Shown here: positions 33,840 through 45,479 of the stretch, piece after piece
Position numbering within the stretch: the first letter of the stretch is position 1
How the letters are laid out: each line of letters begins with the position of its first letter
Assembly: GCA_951802425.1 (NCBI GenBank)
Contig: OX637802.1
Coordinates: forward strand, 2,914,001-2,978,000
Direction of reading: 5' to 3'
Origin: Clavaria fumosa
Taxonomy: Eukaryota; Basidiomycota; Agaricomycetes; Agaricales; Clavariaceae
DNA length: 64,000 nt
Program-made: the position numbers and the translations under genes
The notes under the pieces: generated by a model
Told to the model about the DNA's origin: nothing
Databases searched by the model: none
Seen by the model: the letters and a program-made list of their open reading frames with translations, nothing else

Positions 33840-34255
33840 TGAGCACAAATACTAGTATTATTCAATCTCTATTTAGGGAGTGGCACAGGTTACCTGCAGT
33901 TTTTGCATGGGTTTTGAGTAAACAGGATCATGGCCCTTCATTTCTTGATGAAAATCGAAAAAAATTGCATTCAAAATGATCCAGAATTGACTGAAATATG
34001 GACAGTACAAGTTTTATGGCTGAAGCTTCCAAACTGATGCTTCCTCACCTCAATCTTTGCAAGAGAGTAATGATGAATGTATACCTTGCCCATACTCAAC
34101 CAGATCTGTGCCTCTGCCCAGCCAGATCTGCACCTGGTGGCCATCAGTTTGTCTCCCACCATTGATGCACCCTCTTCAATGTTTGGACTTAGTTGAGCAC
34201 ATCATTTTGACTTTGTGCTTCATGCACTTCCTTTTGCTTTATATACTTCATACCT
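33840..34255. other. Start of CpG-poor repeat-derived DNA
   Basis: From about 33.85 kb CpG dinucleotides nearly vanish and TpG/CpA are frequent. The stretch is non-coding; its end may be leader or LTR sequence of the copia relic that follows, but LTR borders were not found. Confidence 0.5.
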
Positions 34256-35136
34256 TTGATAGTTGGAGTTCATGCATTCTTGTCCTCCTGCATGAACTCC
34301 GGGTTCATTGCCCATGTCTGTTGCCTTACATCAACAATTAACATGTTGTTGTTCTCCTGTGTGAGCTCCAGAGGGTTGCACCACTGTGAGGTTATGAGAC
34401 CTGTGCTTGGCTCTCTTGAGATGGACACACTTCATTTCCCAAAATTGAACAGGCAGGACTATGCTGTACACATGCACTCTACACTACAGTCCAAGTATCT
34501 TTGGTCAGTAGTGAAAGGAAAGGAGGTATGCCTTATGAACCCAGAAAAAAAGTCCAATGAGGCAAACACCCCTAGAACCAAAGATCTCACATGAATCCAG
34601 ACTCTCATTGATGAATGGGAGTCCAAGGGTGAGGTTGCTCAGGGATTGTTGATGTATAGCTTGAGTGACAAGTTGCAGTGGCTGCACATTGCGGACTGCA
34701 GGACTGCAATGGAGATGTGGAATGCTGGGTACATCAAATGAACCAACAGTCCATTAATGTCTTCTCTCACATCAAAGAATTGTACACACAAAGATAGAAG
34801 GATGGAATGTCTATGACTGACCACATCACTGCTATGCTTAGCCTATGCCAATGTATCATCAGTGCCAGAGGAACCATTGATGATCTTCAGGTCACCCAGG
34901 TGTTGATTCTGTCCCCACCCAAGATGCCTAGCTGGGAGATGATTACTGTGCAGCTTATCCATGGGGAGAGACTCACCTTGGATGTTGTCAGCATGAGGTT
35001 AAAGGCAGAAGCAAATCAATGCCTTCACAATCAGACTGGGGGACAAACAGCCTTGCAGGTGACATCAAAAGGGAAGAGAGGTGGTGGTGGGAACTCAAAT
35101 TGTGATTCCAACAGAAGGGAATCAGAAACAGACTAG
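34256..35136 (+). pseudogene. Decayed Ty1/copia-type gag fragment
   Basis: Broken frames show LEMDTLHFPKLNRQDYAVHM, QSKYLWSVVKGKE, IDEWESKGEVAQGLLMYSLS and LQWLHIADCRTAMEMWN. These match the pattern of the gag (UBN2-like) domain of copia retrotransposons, in which an N-terminal binding motif is followed by a Trp-rich helical region. There are several stops and frameshifts, no protease or reverse transcriptase follows, and CpG is almost absent. It is cut at the right by a reversed chromovirus fragment. Confidence 0.6.
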
Positions 35137-35144
35137 GCACAGCC

Positions 35145-35439
35145 TATCAGACTGGGTCTCACACAACTTAAGGGTAAGGTCATGATGACAATACTAAGAT
35201 AAGGGGAAAAGAGTACAAAAAAGGAAAAGGCAGAGTACTTATAGTGAATGCTTTGGCACTTGCCAGTGTTCCCACACTTGGACCCTCAGATCACATGATG
35301 AGCCAAGGCACACACAGGTCAGGTGACTTTGGGGATTACATAATCTGACTCTCAGCCACAGGTCATGTGACCTTCCAACAAGCCTCCCCAGTTTCTCCAC
35401 AACTCCTCTTTGGGATGGCTTAGGTAAGTGATCCTAACA
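35145..35439 (-). repeat. Reversed relic LTR of the 52442-58047 chromovirus family
   Basis: Reading the minus strand from 35439 gives TGTTAGGATCACTTAC and so on to CAGTCTGATA, aligning along its length with the 291-bp LTRs at 52442 and 57757. The relic contains no CpG, whereas the 52442 LTR has 14. It joins the 3' end of the internal region at 35440-35880. Confidence 0.85.
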
Positions 35440-35880
35440 TCACCCCCCTCTTAAGGCTGGGCATCCCAACCAGCTAGCTTGGCCTTGTCAGGGTGGGAGA
35501 GGAAGAAGTCCCAGAGAAGCAATGTTATGTTAGTGAGGTTCCTACAGGGCTCCCAAGTGTTTTCCTCCACTGGGTATCCCAACTACTTCACCAAGTACTT
35601 CACCCCATGCCCCACCTTCTTGACATCAAGGATTGCCTCCACATCATACTCCAGGTGGTCATCATCAATTGTAGGGGGTGGAGGGGGAGGCAGGTTCTGA
35701 GAAGGGAAGGAAGGGGGATGGTATGGTGTCAACAGCAACTCATTGAAGACCTGATGGATGTGCCATGCCCAGGGGAGTCTGAGCTGTGTCAGGACCCATC
35801 CATTTTTACCAACCCAATTCAACTCTATCACTGCCCATGGACCTCCCGACACCCCCTCACCACCTTGCGGACCATCCTAT
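35440..35880 (-). pseudogene. Relic 3' end of chromovirus pol (chromodomain region)
   Basis: The minus strand encodes AWHIHQVFNELLLTPYHPPS and DDDHLEYDVEAILDVKKVGH, nearly identical to the end of the intact pol at 57440-57600. It continues to the polypurine tract next to the relic LTR. The rest of the element is absent, so this is a truncated copy. Confidence 0.85.
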
Positions 35881-36797
35881 GCACTTCCAAAACCCGCCTC
35901 CTTCTTCTGGAGCCCTCCCGGACTTCCATTGCCTTCATACGACACTTGTGTCACCCCTCACCACCTCACCCTACATGTGTCTACAACCTGAACCTGCCAA
36001 ATTGATGTGCAACACACAGTTATGCAATCTTCCTCAGCCAGCATGTGACTTGCCACGCGGCACCACTGGCGCCACTAGCGTTACCCACGTTACCAGTGTT
36101 ACCCACATTACTTCCTGCCCAAGGTCACCTGTGTCACCACCACCACTCACATGACCACTCTTGGACCTCGTGACCTTAATGATGAAACACACCACTGGTG
36201 GCCAGTTGAGCACTACTTCAAATTATGCTTCCTTTCTTCTAATCCAGTCATCTATAACTATGATACTTATGACCAAAGCACCTCTTCATAGTTATAGTTA
36301 CCCATATGATTATTTAACTAAGTCATGACCCATGACTGGTCAGGTTCGCGACCTTACTTATGTTTCCCTTACCCCTCGTGACCTTAGTAGAACATGTCCA
36401 TAGTCACTTTATGACTGACCATACCCTGTACTACTTACACATATTGTTTGCATACATTGAGTCATTCAGAATGCAATGATATAGTAGGTGAACAATATGT
36501 GAACAATGTGAACACCACTACTTACACATATTGTTTGCATGTGATATGCATACATTCTGGGACAGCCAACATACACATATTGTTTGCATATGATATGCAC
36601 ATGTAAACTTGTTCAAATTATATACTTTTCATCATGTACAATATGGCTAAATTTGGTTAACACAATGTATGCATACATTGGCTGGATCAGTATGCATTCC
36701 TGTGCAGATCATAGATATTGTAGAGAACAACAAGTACCAAGATATATATTGGGTGCAGAAGTTCTGAATAGACACATTAGTGGCAGGGGATGAGTTC
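35881..36797. other. CpG-poor non-coding repeat DNA with a short recurring motif
   Basis: No coding remnant was recognised. A motif ACACATATTGTTTGCAT occurs at about 36438, 36520 and 36572, twice with a following TGATATGCA. The family is unknown. Confidence 0.45.
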
Positions 36798-37338
36798 TGT
36801 CAGGATCGCTTATGTAAGCCACACTCCCTGCACCCCATAGCGCGCTAGGCGCTTCCGACCAGGAATCAGTACGGATTCCATCCAGGAACATGTTCAGATT
36901 CACACACCCACAGACCAGCGATAAGCGCCCATCATGTGCCCCACACCCATGTTCCTTACGACTTCTCACACTTTGCAATTCGTGATGGAGGCGGATCAGC
37001 AGTAATCACTCTGACAGCTCCCATCATGCAATCTACCCTAATCGGGACTAATGCAGGCTCCTCCACAGTCAGCCAAGCCCATGCTAAGCATTTCTCTTAT
37101 CATTCTCCCCTTACTCGTGCTTCGCCACTACCTTCCCTATTTGGCATCCCTTTTTCCCTATACTGCCTCCCCTATCCCGCGCGACTCAGTGTGCGTAGCC
37201 TCATTCACCATTTTGTGACTCATCTCCTACACAGCCCCTTCCCCTAATATATATAGTATCCATGTAATGAGTGTAGTTCCTTATGTTGAAATCGAGTTAC
37301 TTTCCCCCTTCCGCTTTTGTTAGGGACCTGGACTGACA
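36798..37338 (+). repeat. 5' LTR, older chromovirus
   Basis: Begins TGTCAGGATC and ends GGACTGACA, bounded by TG...CA. A TATATATA stretch at 37248-37255 lies about 30 bp upstream of ATGTTGAAATCG (37283-37294), the inferred RNA start. It aligns without length change with 42800-43340. Confidence 0.92.
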
Positions 37339-37350
37339 CAATTTCAATGT
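37339..37350 (+). other. Probable self-priming primer binding site, degenerate
   Basis: CAATTTCAATGT immediately follows the LTR. Its reverse complement matches 37283-37294 in the LTR at 9 of 12 positions, with two mismatches forming G-U or G-T pairs. No match to a conventional tRNA 3' end was recognised. Confidence 0.5.
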
Positions 37351-37420
37351 CCACCCCTAGCTACCTCAACCCTGTTAACCCTGGTTGGCCTAGCTTCCCT
37401 TCTATCCCCCTGCCCGTCGT

Positions 37421-39243
37421 GTGCAACAGAACGATGAGAGAATCACCCTGGTGTATCTGACGCGTAACGAAGACATCACGGACGAGTGGCTCACCACGGT
37501 CCTCGACTTTGGAGAAAACGAATACTGGGCAAGGTATTTTGACACCCGTGTAAGAGCAAAAATCTACCCGGACACCCCTACGGAATCCGACGTCTCAGAG
37601 ACGGAAACGGCAGTAGTAAGACCGCGAGAACTATGGCCTTTTGAGCTCTGGATTATCGAGGAGGAGAGAAGACTCGCACCTTATTTTGGAAGGCTATACA
37701 CACAGGAACAGAGCAGACGAGAACAGAGGTTGAGAGAGGCCTTAGCAGTTGCATTACCAGACTCCGCGACCTCAGGAGAGAGGTCACCAGCCCACAGCAC
37801 CATCGACATTAACCTCAACGACCTTGAGGACTATGTAAACACTGACAATGACGAGCCAACGAACGAACCCACATATGTTTCCATGGCGATCCAGACAGAG
37901 CTTAGCCTCATCGGAATCGAACAACTCATCGTCCACGAATACTGACCCCTCGCCTTCATCTGTCGCCCTGTCAACCCCATCCCCCCCAGCACCACCAGTT
38001 CATACCAAGCCCCCTGTAGACTTTGCGAGATTAGACGAGCGCCTAGCCCGGCAAGCACCATCACCACCACCACCACCACAGTCACCTGCAACTCCAGAAC
38101 TGGAACCACGACCCCAACCCGCGAGTCCATCGCCGCCAGAACCCTCGCCGCCACCCTCACCCGCACCCGAAATGGCAGACGCCGTCCCTGCAGCCCCAAT
38201 GCCGAGGCTGGACCTAGCCGTTCCATCCTTTGATGGAAATAAAAAGAATTTCCGGACCTTCCTCAGGTCCCTCCGACTACAGTTCCTGGGAAACCAGGGG
38301 CTCTATGCCAATGATTTGAACAAGATTCTGTTTGCACTAAGTAAGATTACCGGAGAAGGGTTCACAGCAGAATGGGCGAACATGTGGGGTGATGAGATTT
38401 TGAACACCGGAGTGGGCCGGGACTTGGGAAGATTTCGTTGTGGACCTGCGAAGGGCCTTCGACGACCCAAACATTACCGCGACTGCCCTGAACAACATAG
38501 TGAAGTTGAAACAGGGAGCGCTAGAAGCCCCGGAGTTCTTCGCACTATTCGAGATGCTGATGCACAAGGCAGAGTTGGACCCAGTCGACAACTCGGACGT
38601 ATTAATCCACTGGTTGGAAACAAACCTCAACTGGAGGCTGACCACGCGGGTCTACAACATCAACCCCATGCCAGTCACCTACGCCCAGTGGAAGCAACTG
38701 GTCGAAACGTTGGATGCCCAACAGAGGAGGCTCAACGCCATTATACGCGAGCAAAACGCCAGCCGCCCCGCCCCTACCCAGTTCCAGCAGTCGCGACCAC
38801 TCCCTGCGCCTCCGCGCTACCCAAACCCGAACCCACTGCGACCCACGCCTCGCTTCCCCTCCGTTCCGCAGCAGCAACAATGCGCCCCTGCTCCTCAGAT
38901 TATGCCCCGTCCCACTGGTGCCAGTGATAGGATGATCGTGGACCAGACACGGGCTCCTGCAGCCGAACATCAATGCTTCTGCTGTGGCCAGGTAGGACAC
39001 ATTGCCTGCAACTGCCACCTCCTGGACACATGACCCAATGTCCCGAGGCCACAGGTTTGTGTGATGGTCCCTGGTCCAGTAGAGGTGGAAGAATATGAGA
39101 ATGAACTCGCACTGCTTCACGACAGGCTCGCAATCTACGAAAGAGAGAGGCAGATGGCTGGTGCCCTGCAGGCCCAGCAACAACAACAACAGCTCCCACT
39201 GGCTCCCACCCAGGAGCAGGGTTTTGGAGAAGAGACGCAGTGA
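37421..39243 (+). pseudogene. gag region of older chromovirus, frameshifted
   Basis: The first frame (37421-37945) is an acidic segment (ITDEWLTTVLDFGENEYWAR). A second frame (37848-38430) has a Pro-rich linker, then DLAVPSFDGNKKNFRTFLRS and ILFALSKITGEGFTAEWANM. A third frame (38440-39033) has RAFDDPNITATALNNIVKLK and the zinc knuckle CFCCGQVGHIACNC. The capsid-like pattern matches the 53427 gag. Two frame changes inside the capsid region show it is inactive. Confidence 0.8.
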
Positions 39244-42200
39244 GTCCGAGCTCGCATCTCTGTAACAGTACAAGCAGTGTTCCCGCCCCCGCCCCTGTAC
39301 CCATAGCAAGTATACCCCAATATACAATCTTGCAATGGAAACATGCCTGGAGCGCGAACAGACTTGAGGACAACACCACAGTGAAGGTTGCGGAAGAAAA
39401 GCCAAAGAGACAGAAGAGAGAGTTGACCCTACCAGCCCACTTTGAGACTCTGACCATGGCTGAATGGGGAGGCGTTAAGGTCCTGATTGACTCAGGTTGT
39501 ACCAATTGTTTTATGGACCTAGCCTGGTGCAAGGAACTTGGACTGGAACCCATCCCACTACAAAACCTGATTAAAGTGTACAATGTGGATGGCTCAGCAA
39601 ACAAGAATGGACCGATCCACTACGGTATTGATCTCCTGCTAATGATAGGGGACCACCAGGAGCGAATACACTTCTTACTCAGAGCTGCCAAATCGCACAA
39701 GATCATCTTGGGACATGACTGGCTATCGAAGCACAACTCTGAGATCGACTGGCCACTAGGCAGGGTCTCCTTCAAATGCTGCCCCCAGAGTTGCCGCTTT
39801 GACCCGCTTCTTGCCAGCCCATGGGCCTACCCGAAAAGTACTGACTGGGACAATGCGCTGCAAACGTCTATGGACATTTGCTTCTCTGACTCTGGGAACA
39901 CGCCTGACTGGCCGTCATTATACCCAACGGTCTTCAGTGAAGCTAAATGGGATGAGTTGCCCAAACCGCGACCCAATTTTGACATCAAGATCGAGTTCTG
40001 CAAGGACCCAGGACATCTATCTTCCAAGTTATATTCACTGACCAGAGAAGAAACGCTTGAAATGAACCAGTGGATTGATGAACAGTTAACCTCCGGAAGG
40101 ATAAGACCCTCTAAGTCGCCTTACACCAGTCCGTTCTTTTTCAAGCGAGAAAAAGACAAACTCTGTCCGATCATTGACTATTCGCATCTCAACTCATTTC
40201 TGATCAAAGATAAGTTCCCACTGCCACGCATCTGCGATTGTGTAGACAAGCTGCATGGGGCCAAGATCTTCTCCAAGATCGATGCAAAAGGGGGGTTTCT
40301 GTCTATGAGACTGTGGGAGGGGCACCAGGAGAGATGCACATTCTTGACTTCGTGAGGTTTGTTCGAACCTATGGTAATGTGGTTTGGACTCCAGAATGCC
40401 CCTGCGACTTTCCAAAGATTCATGAACCATATCTTAAGGGAAGAGATTGCCAGTGGACACGTACTCGTGTACATCGATGACGTCATCATTTTTGCCAATG
40501 ACCTTGTGACCCACCAATACTGGATGGACTGAGTCCTACAGAAGTTTCGTGACAATGGGCTATGCCTCCAACTGAGCAAATGCGAATTCGAAAAGGCTGA
40601 GGTATTCTATCTTGGACTCAGACTCTCGCATAACTGGCTCGAACACGACCCAGCTAAAGCAGAGGCTATCCGAAACTGGCTGGAGCCCCGAAACGTCAAG
40701 GAACTCCAACACTTCCTGGGAATGGTGAACCACCTGCGGAGATTCATCCCTAATCTATCCTCGCGGGCCAAACCCCTGTTTAAGCTCACTGGCAATGTTC
40801 CTTGGTGCTGGCAGAGCGAACAGGTCACTGCTTTCCTGGATGTGAAAAGAGCACTTGTTTCTGCCCCAGTCCTCACCCTACCCCAGGATACGGGCAAGTG
40901 GAAGGTAGAAACAGATGCGAGTAATCTTGCCACAGGTGGAGTCCTCTCTCAGCGGCAGCCCGATGGGACTTGGAGACCGGTCGACTATATCTCTGAGGCC
41001 CTCACAGCAGCTGAGAGAAACTACGATGTCTATGACAAGGAACTACTTGTGGTCATCAGAGCATTGAGGGAGTGGAGAGCATACCTTGTAGGAGTGGATG
41101 AAACCTTCGAAATCTGGACCGACCACGCCAACCTCCAATACTTCAGGAAACCCCAGAAACTGAAGCCTCGACAAATACGATGGTACAGAGAACTGCAGGA
41201 ATTTGACTTCGAGATTAAGTATCAGACTGGTAAGAGCAATACCAAGGCCGATACTTTATCGCGAAGACCAGACTATGGAGATGCAGCTGAAGAGGACGCC
41301 CCCGTCCAGATATTCCCCCCTGAAGTAGATGTCTGGACCAGCTTCACCTCGGAAATGGAGGCGCTCCTCCAGAAAAAGAGCACAGAATATGTCACTAAAC
41401 CTGAGGAGCTTGACAACAGCTGGACGCAAGACCGCTTTGGATTGTGGTGGAAACGCAACACCGTATGGATACCCCCGACAGTGCGCGAAGTGGTTTTGAA
41501 CTATGAACATGACCTTCCCATTGCAGGACATCCTGGGGCTAAGAAAATGAAAGTCACGGTGCTCAAGGCTTATTGGTGGCCGGAAATGGTAAAAGATGTG
41601 GAGAAGTACGTGGCTGGATGTGAGGGTTGCCAGAGGACCAAGCCCAATCGAACCAAATGCGCCGCACCCTTATACCTGCACCCAGTCCCGAATGGTCCAT
41701 GGTGGGCAATCAGCTGGGATATAGTAGGACCACTACCACAATCCCGTGGGTTTGACTCTATCCTGGTGATTGTCAACAAATTCACTAAGCACACCCTCAT
41801 CGAAGCAATCAGGTTCAACCTGATGAGTTTGGGAGCAGCACGAATCCTGCGAGACCGAGTATTCCAAAACCATGGAATTCCTCAGAAGGTTGTCAGCGAC
41901 CGCGGTCCACAGTTCGTCTCACGATTTATGAAGGAGTTCTACCGGATGATTGGAATAAAGGCCAACCCAAGCACCGCTTTCCACCCCCAGACCGACAGAC
42001 AAATGGAACAGGTAAACCAAGAAATCGAAACCTACCTATGGGAGTATGTTGACCACCTTCAAGATGACTGGGCAGAGTGGCTGAGCACGGCAGAATTCGC
42101 ATTAAACAACCGGGAACACTCTGCGACTGGCTACACACCTTTCTTCTTGGACTACGGTCGACACCCTTGGAATGGAGGTGTCCATCCCCAGACGGAGGTG

Positions 42201-42788
42201 AATCCTGCTGATGATGAATGGATGGCGAAGTTGGAAGAGTCGCAACATGCTGCCAAAGAGGCCATGGAGAAAGCCGCGCTGGCAATGAAGAAAAGCTATG
42301 ACAGCGGAAAACGACCCAGCCGCAAGTATGGGAAGGGAGACTTGGTTTGGCTCAACACGTGAAACTTGAAAATGGACTGCCCAAATAAGAAACTTGACAA
42401 CAAACGGGCTGGGCCTTTTGCCATCATCGAAAAAGTAGGACCAGCAGGGTATTGCCTCAAGCTACCTCCTGCTTGGCATATTCACGATGTATTCAACAAG
42501 CTTCTCCTGACCCTGTTCATTCCCCCTTCTTTTGCCTCCCAGGCCCAACCTCCTCTGCCCCCTCCAACCATCGATGATGACCATTTAGAGTATGAGGTCA
42601 AAGAGATCCTGGATGTGAAGAAAGTAGGATGAGGAGTGAAGTACCTGGTAAAGTGGCTAGGCTACCCCATCGAAGAAAACACCTGGGAACCCCGCCAAAA
42701 CCTCACCAACGTCGCAATTCTCCTCCGCGACTTCTTCCTCAAACACCCGGACAAGGCACGATTGGCCGGTCGAGATGCCCAGCCTTGA
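39240..42788 (+). pseudogene. pol of older chromovirus with four in-frame stops
   Basis: One frame runs through protease (LIDSGCTNCFMDLAW), reverse transcriptase (VYIDDVIIFANDL), RNase H (KVETDASNLATGGVLSQ), the integrase zinc region (CEGCQRTKPNRTK) and core (VSDRGPQFVSRFMKEFY), and the chromodomain ([34 protein letters not shown]). Stops occur at 40353, 40530, 42360 and 42630, all TGA. At 40530 and 42360 the related element codes Arg, consistent with CGA to TGA change. The usual YVDD-type motif and integrase acidic residues are still readable. Confidence 0.9.
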
Positions 42789-42799
42789 GGAGGGGGCCA

Positions 42800-43340
42800 T
42801 GTCAGGATCGCTTACGTAAGCCACACTCCCTGCACCCCATAGCGTGCTAGGTGCTTCCGACCAGGAATCAGTACGGATTCCGTCCAGGAACATGTTCGGA
42901 TTCACATGCCCACAGACCAGCAATAAGCGCCCATCATGTGCCCCACACCCATGTTCCTTACGACTTCTCATGCTTTGCAATTTGTGATGGAGGCGGATCA
43001 GCAGTAATCACTCTGACAGCTCCCATCATGCAATCTACCCTAATCGGGACTAATGCAGGCTCCTCCACGGTCAGCCAAGCCCATGCTAAGCATTTCTCTT
43101 ATCATTCTCCCCTTACTCGTGCTTCGCCGCTACCTTCCCTATTTGGCATCCCCTTTTCCCTATACTGCCTCCCCTATCCTGTGCGACTCAGTGCGCGTAG
43201 CCTCGTTCACCATTTTGTGACTCATCTCCTACACAGCCCCTTCCCCTAATATATATAGTATCTGTGTAATGAGTGTAGTTCCTTATGTTGAAATCGAGTT
43301 ACTTTCCCCCTTCCGCTTTTGTTAGGGACCTGGACTGACA
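42800..43340 (+). repeat. 3' LTR, older chromovirus
   Basis: It is 541 bp and aligns position for position with the 5' LTR at an offset of 6002. A polypurine tract (GAGGAGGGGG) lies just before it at about 42787-42797. Most differences from the 5' LTR are C/T or G/A at CpG-derived sites. Confidence 0.92.
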
Positions 43341-43599
43341 AGTTCACTTATTCAAATCAGACAAAAGCTACATTCAGATTAGGAACTGTGATCAAAACAC
43401 ATTTTGCCTGAAACATTGGATGGCCCTAGAGAATTTTTAAATCCAAATTTGACATTAATCTTACATACAGAAGGTCACCAAAACACAGACTTTGCCACAG
43501 TGGAGAAATGGCTATGGTGGGGGAGGCCCTGAGATAACAGCTATAGGCACTGAAAGGTAGAACTGGCATAAACAGATGAACAGCTACTTGGTGGGTCTA

Positions 43600-45340
43600 G
43601 GTTGATTGAACTTCTGTCTTGTGCTCACCAAGCAGGTTTTGAGCAAACAAATGGATACCTGATCCCCCTCCTGGCCATAGTTTTCAATATTTGCCAGCTT
43701 ATATGGACCATTGAGGAGGCATTCTTACCAATTGTTCCCTGCCACCACTTGTCTAACTTTTGTGAGTTGTGCAAACCCACCAGTTCTTCATATTTTCCAT
43801 GTTTGCAGTTGTGGTTCAAGGATGACTGCTTGAAATCAATGACAAAGGGTTGTCCATTGTGAGAAAAGGTGATATTTCTCACTTCTAAGTCCCCATGTAT
43901 TACCCCATGGTCATGTATTGTCCAAATGTGTTTGTAAAGAATTGCACTGTGGTCTTCTCAGTTATCAATTGCAGCATATGGATAAGCAAACATACTATTA
44001 TTTGTCAGACAGGTCATTGAGTGACTTGGGCATCTCACCAATATATGATGTTAGTAGAAGCCAGCTGTATTTGTCCATCTTGAAGAGCCCATAGCACTTT
44101 GGTATAATGGAACCTTGCAATGCCTTGAGCCTCTGGTAGGCAGAAAACTCAACTTGGAGTGTGGCCTTCTGCTCATCACTGCCAAGTTTTCCCATCACCC
44201 TGTTCTTCTGATATATTCCCTGGTAAACAAGACATGACCTCCACAAATTTATCAAGCCTGCTTTCAAGCCATCTGAGGTCTGAAAGGACCTCAGTCAGGC
44301 TCTTCTCAAAATTTGATAGCCTGTCCCAGATGGTGAACTTGTCAAGGGTGAAGCAGGCTCTAGGGGTAGTGTTGGAGAAGCAGTCAGGTTCCCAGGGTAT
44401 GAGACATTCACTGATGATGGGTAGTTTGGTGAGACATTGGTGATGTTGGTTTGTGGGGTGGCATAAACTTGCTCTCCAGTGGGATGTGATGACATAGCAT
44501 GGGCAATAAAATATGTAAGTGATGCAAGGCAATGTTATTGGCTTTGTTGATTTTCACTTTGGATGTTATATGAAGGCAAAATCTGGAGGCTATTGCCATT
44601 GGCATAACAGAGGATGACTTCACTCTCTGTACAGATCATACCATGGTTGAATCTGTGAATTGAAATTTGATGCCATTTCTATGATAATTAGAAATATTAA
44701 TAATTTCCAGCTTAGCAATGAGCCACACACTTGGATAATAAAATGAAAGAATTTTTTTTGCCAAGCTAAATTCATAATCTGGGCAATTCATCAGTTCCTG
44801 GGTCCATCCATATGTCAACAAATTTGTCAGCATGTTGCAGGACATTTATGCTTCTTCTGTTGACATCCAAGCTTGTTGCTACATGGCCTGTTTTGCATTT
44901 GATGCCAAGTACCTTCCTCCATATTGCACTCTGATCATTAGGTCAGCTCTCCCTGACCCACCAATGGTGCTTAGATCTGCAACCTCCCACAAGCCTCCTG
45001 GGAAAGCACTAGGCTTCAAGCCAGCATACCTCTTGTGGATACAAATGGCACCAAGGATTGCAGGCCTAAGAACACAAGGGTCAAAATATTCCTTCATATC
45101 ACCTTCTGATTCAATCTGTCTTGGGATCCCCAGGGCTATTGAATGCATATCCAAGTAGAATGTTGATAGGTCAAGACATATTGGGCCATGGTTCTCTAGC
45201 ACAGCACATCCCCAAGTGAAGTCACAAATGTTGTTGTGATGTAGCTCCCTTACATCCAAATGTGAAAGGTTCAAGAGTGTTGAGGCAGAAAGGTACTTGG
45301 CTAGAGAGGGCATTTTAGTTGTGTAGTTCATTGTCATCAG
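43600..45340 (-). pseudogene. Decayed protein-kinase-like gene of a repeated family
   Basis: Minus-strand frames give, from the N-terminal side, MPSLAKYLSASTLLNLSHLD (near 45300), YQGIYQKNRVMGKLGSDEQK (near 44210), YGLFKMDKYSWLLLTSYIGE (near 44080) and HDHGVIHGDLEVRNITFSHN followed by GQPFVIDFKQS (near 43880). The last is a kinase catalytic loop, HGD-x4-N, with DFK in place of DFG. Stops and frame changes interrupt it and CpG is nearly absent. Kinase-like genes of this kind are abundant in mushroom repeat landscapes (recollection, not a search). Confidence 0.55.
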
Positions 45341-45479
45341 TAGCTGTGCTGCTCAGATGGCTGTCAATGCACAAAGTGGTGGGATCTGTTCAAACTCTTG
45401 TATTTCATATGCTTATTTGCCTCTAGATTACCTTTTGACTTGTCACTCATGCTGCCTTGCTCATGCTGCCTGTGACATT

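Larger units (their letters stand above)
36793..43345 (+). mobile_element. Complete but degenerate Ty3/gypsy chromovirus (older copy)
   Basis: A 6,543-bp element (36798-43340) flanked by the 5-bp target duplication AGTTC at 36793-36797 and 43341-43345. It has 541-bp LTRs, a putative self-priming site, gag with a CCHC knuckle, and pol ordered protease, reverse transcriptase, RNase H, integrase, chromodomain. That order and the chromodomain place it among chromoviruses. At least four in-frame stops and several frameshifts make it non-autonomous. Many differences between the LTRs show it is older than the 52442 copy. Confidence 0.93.
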
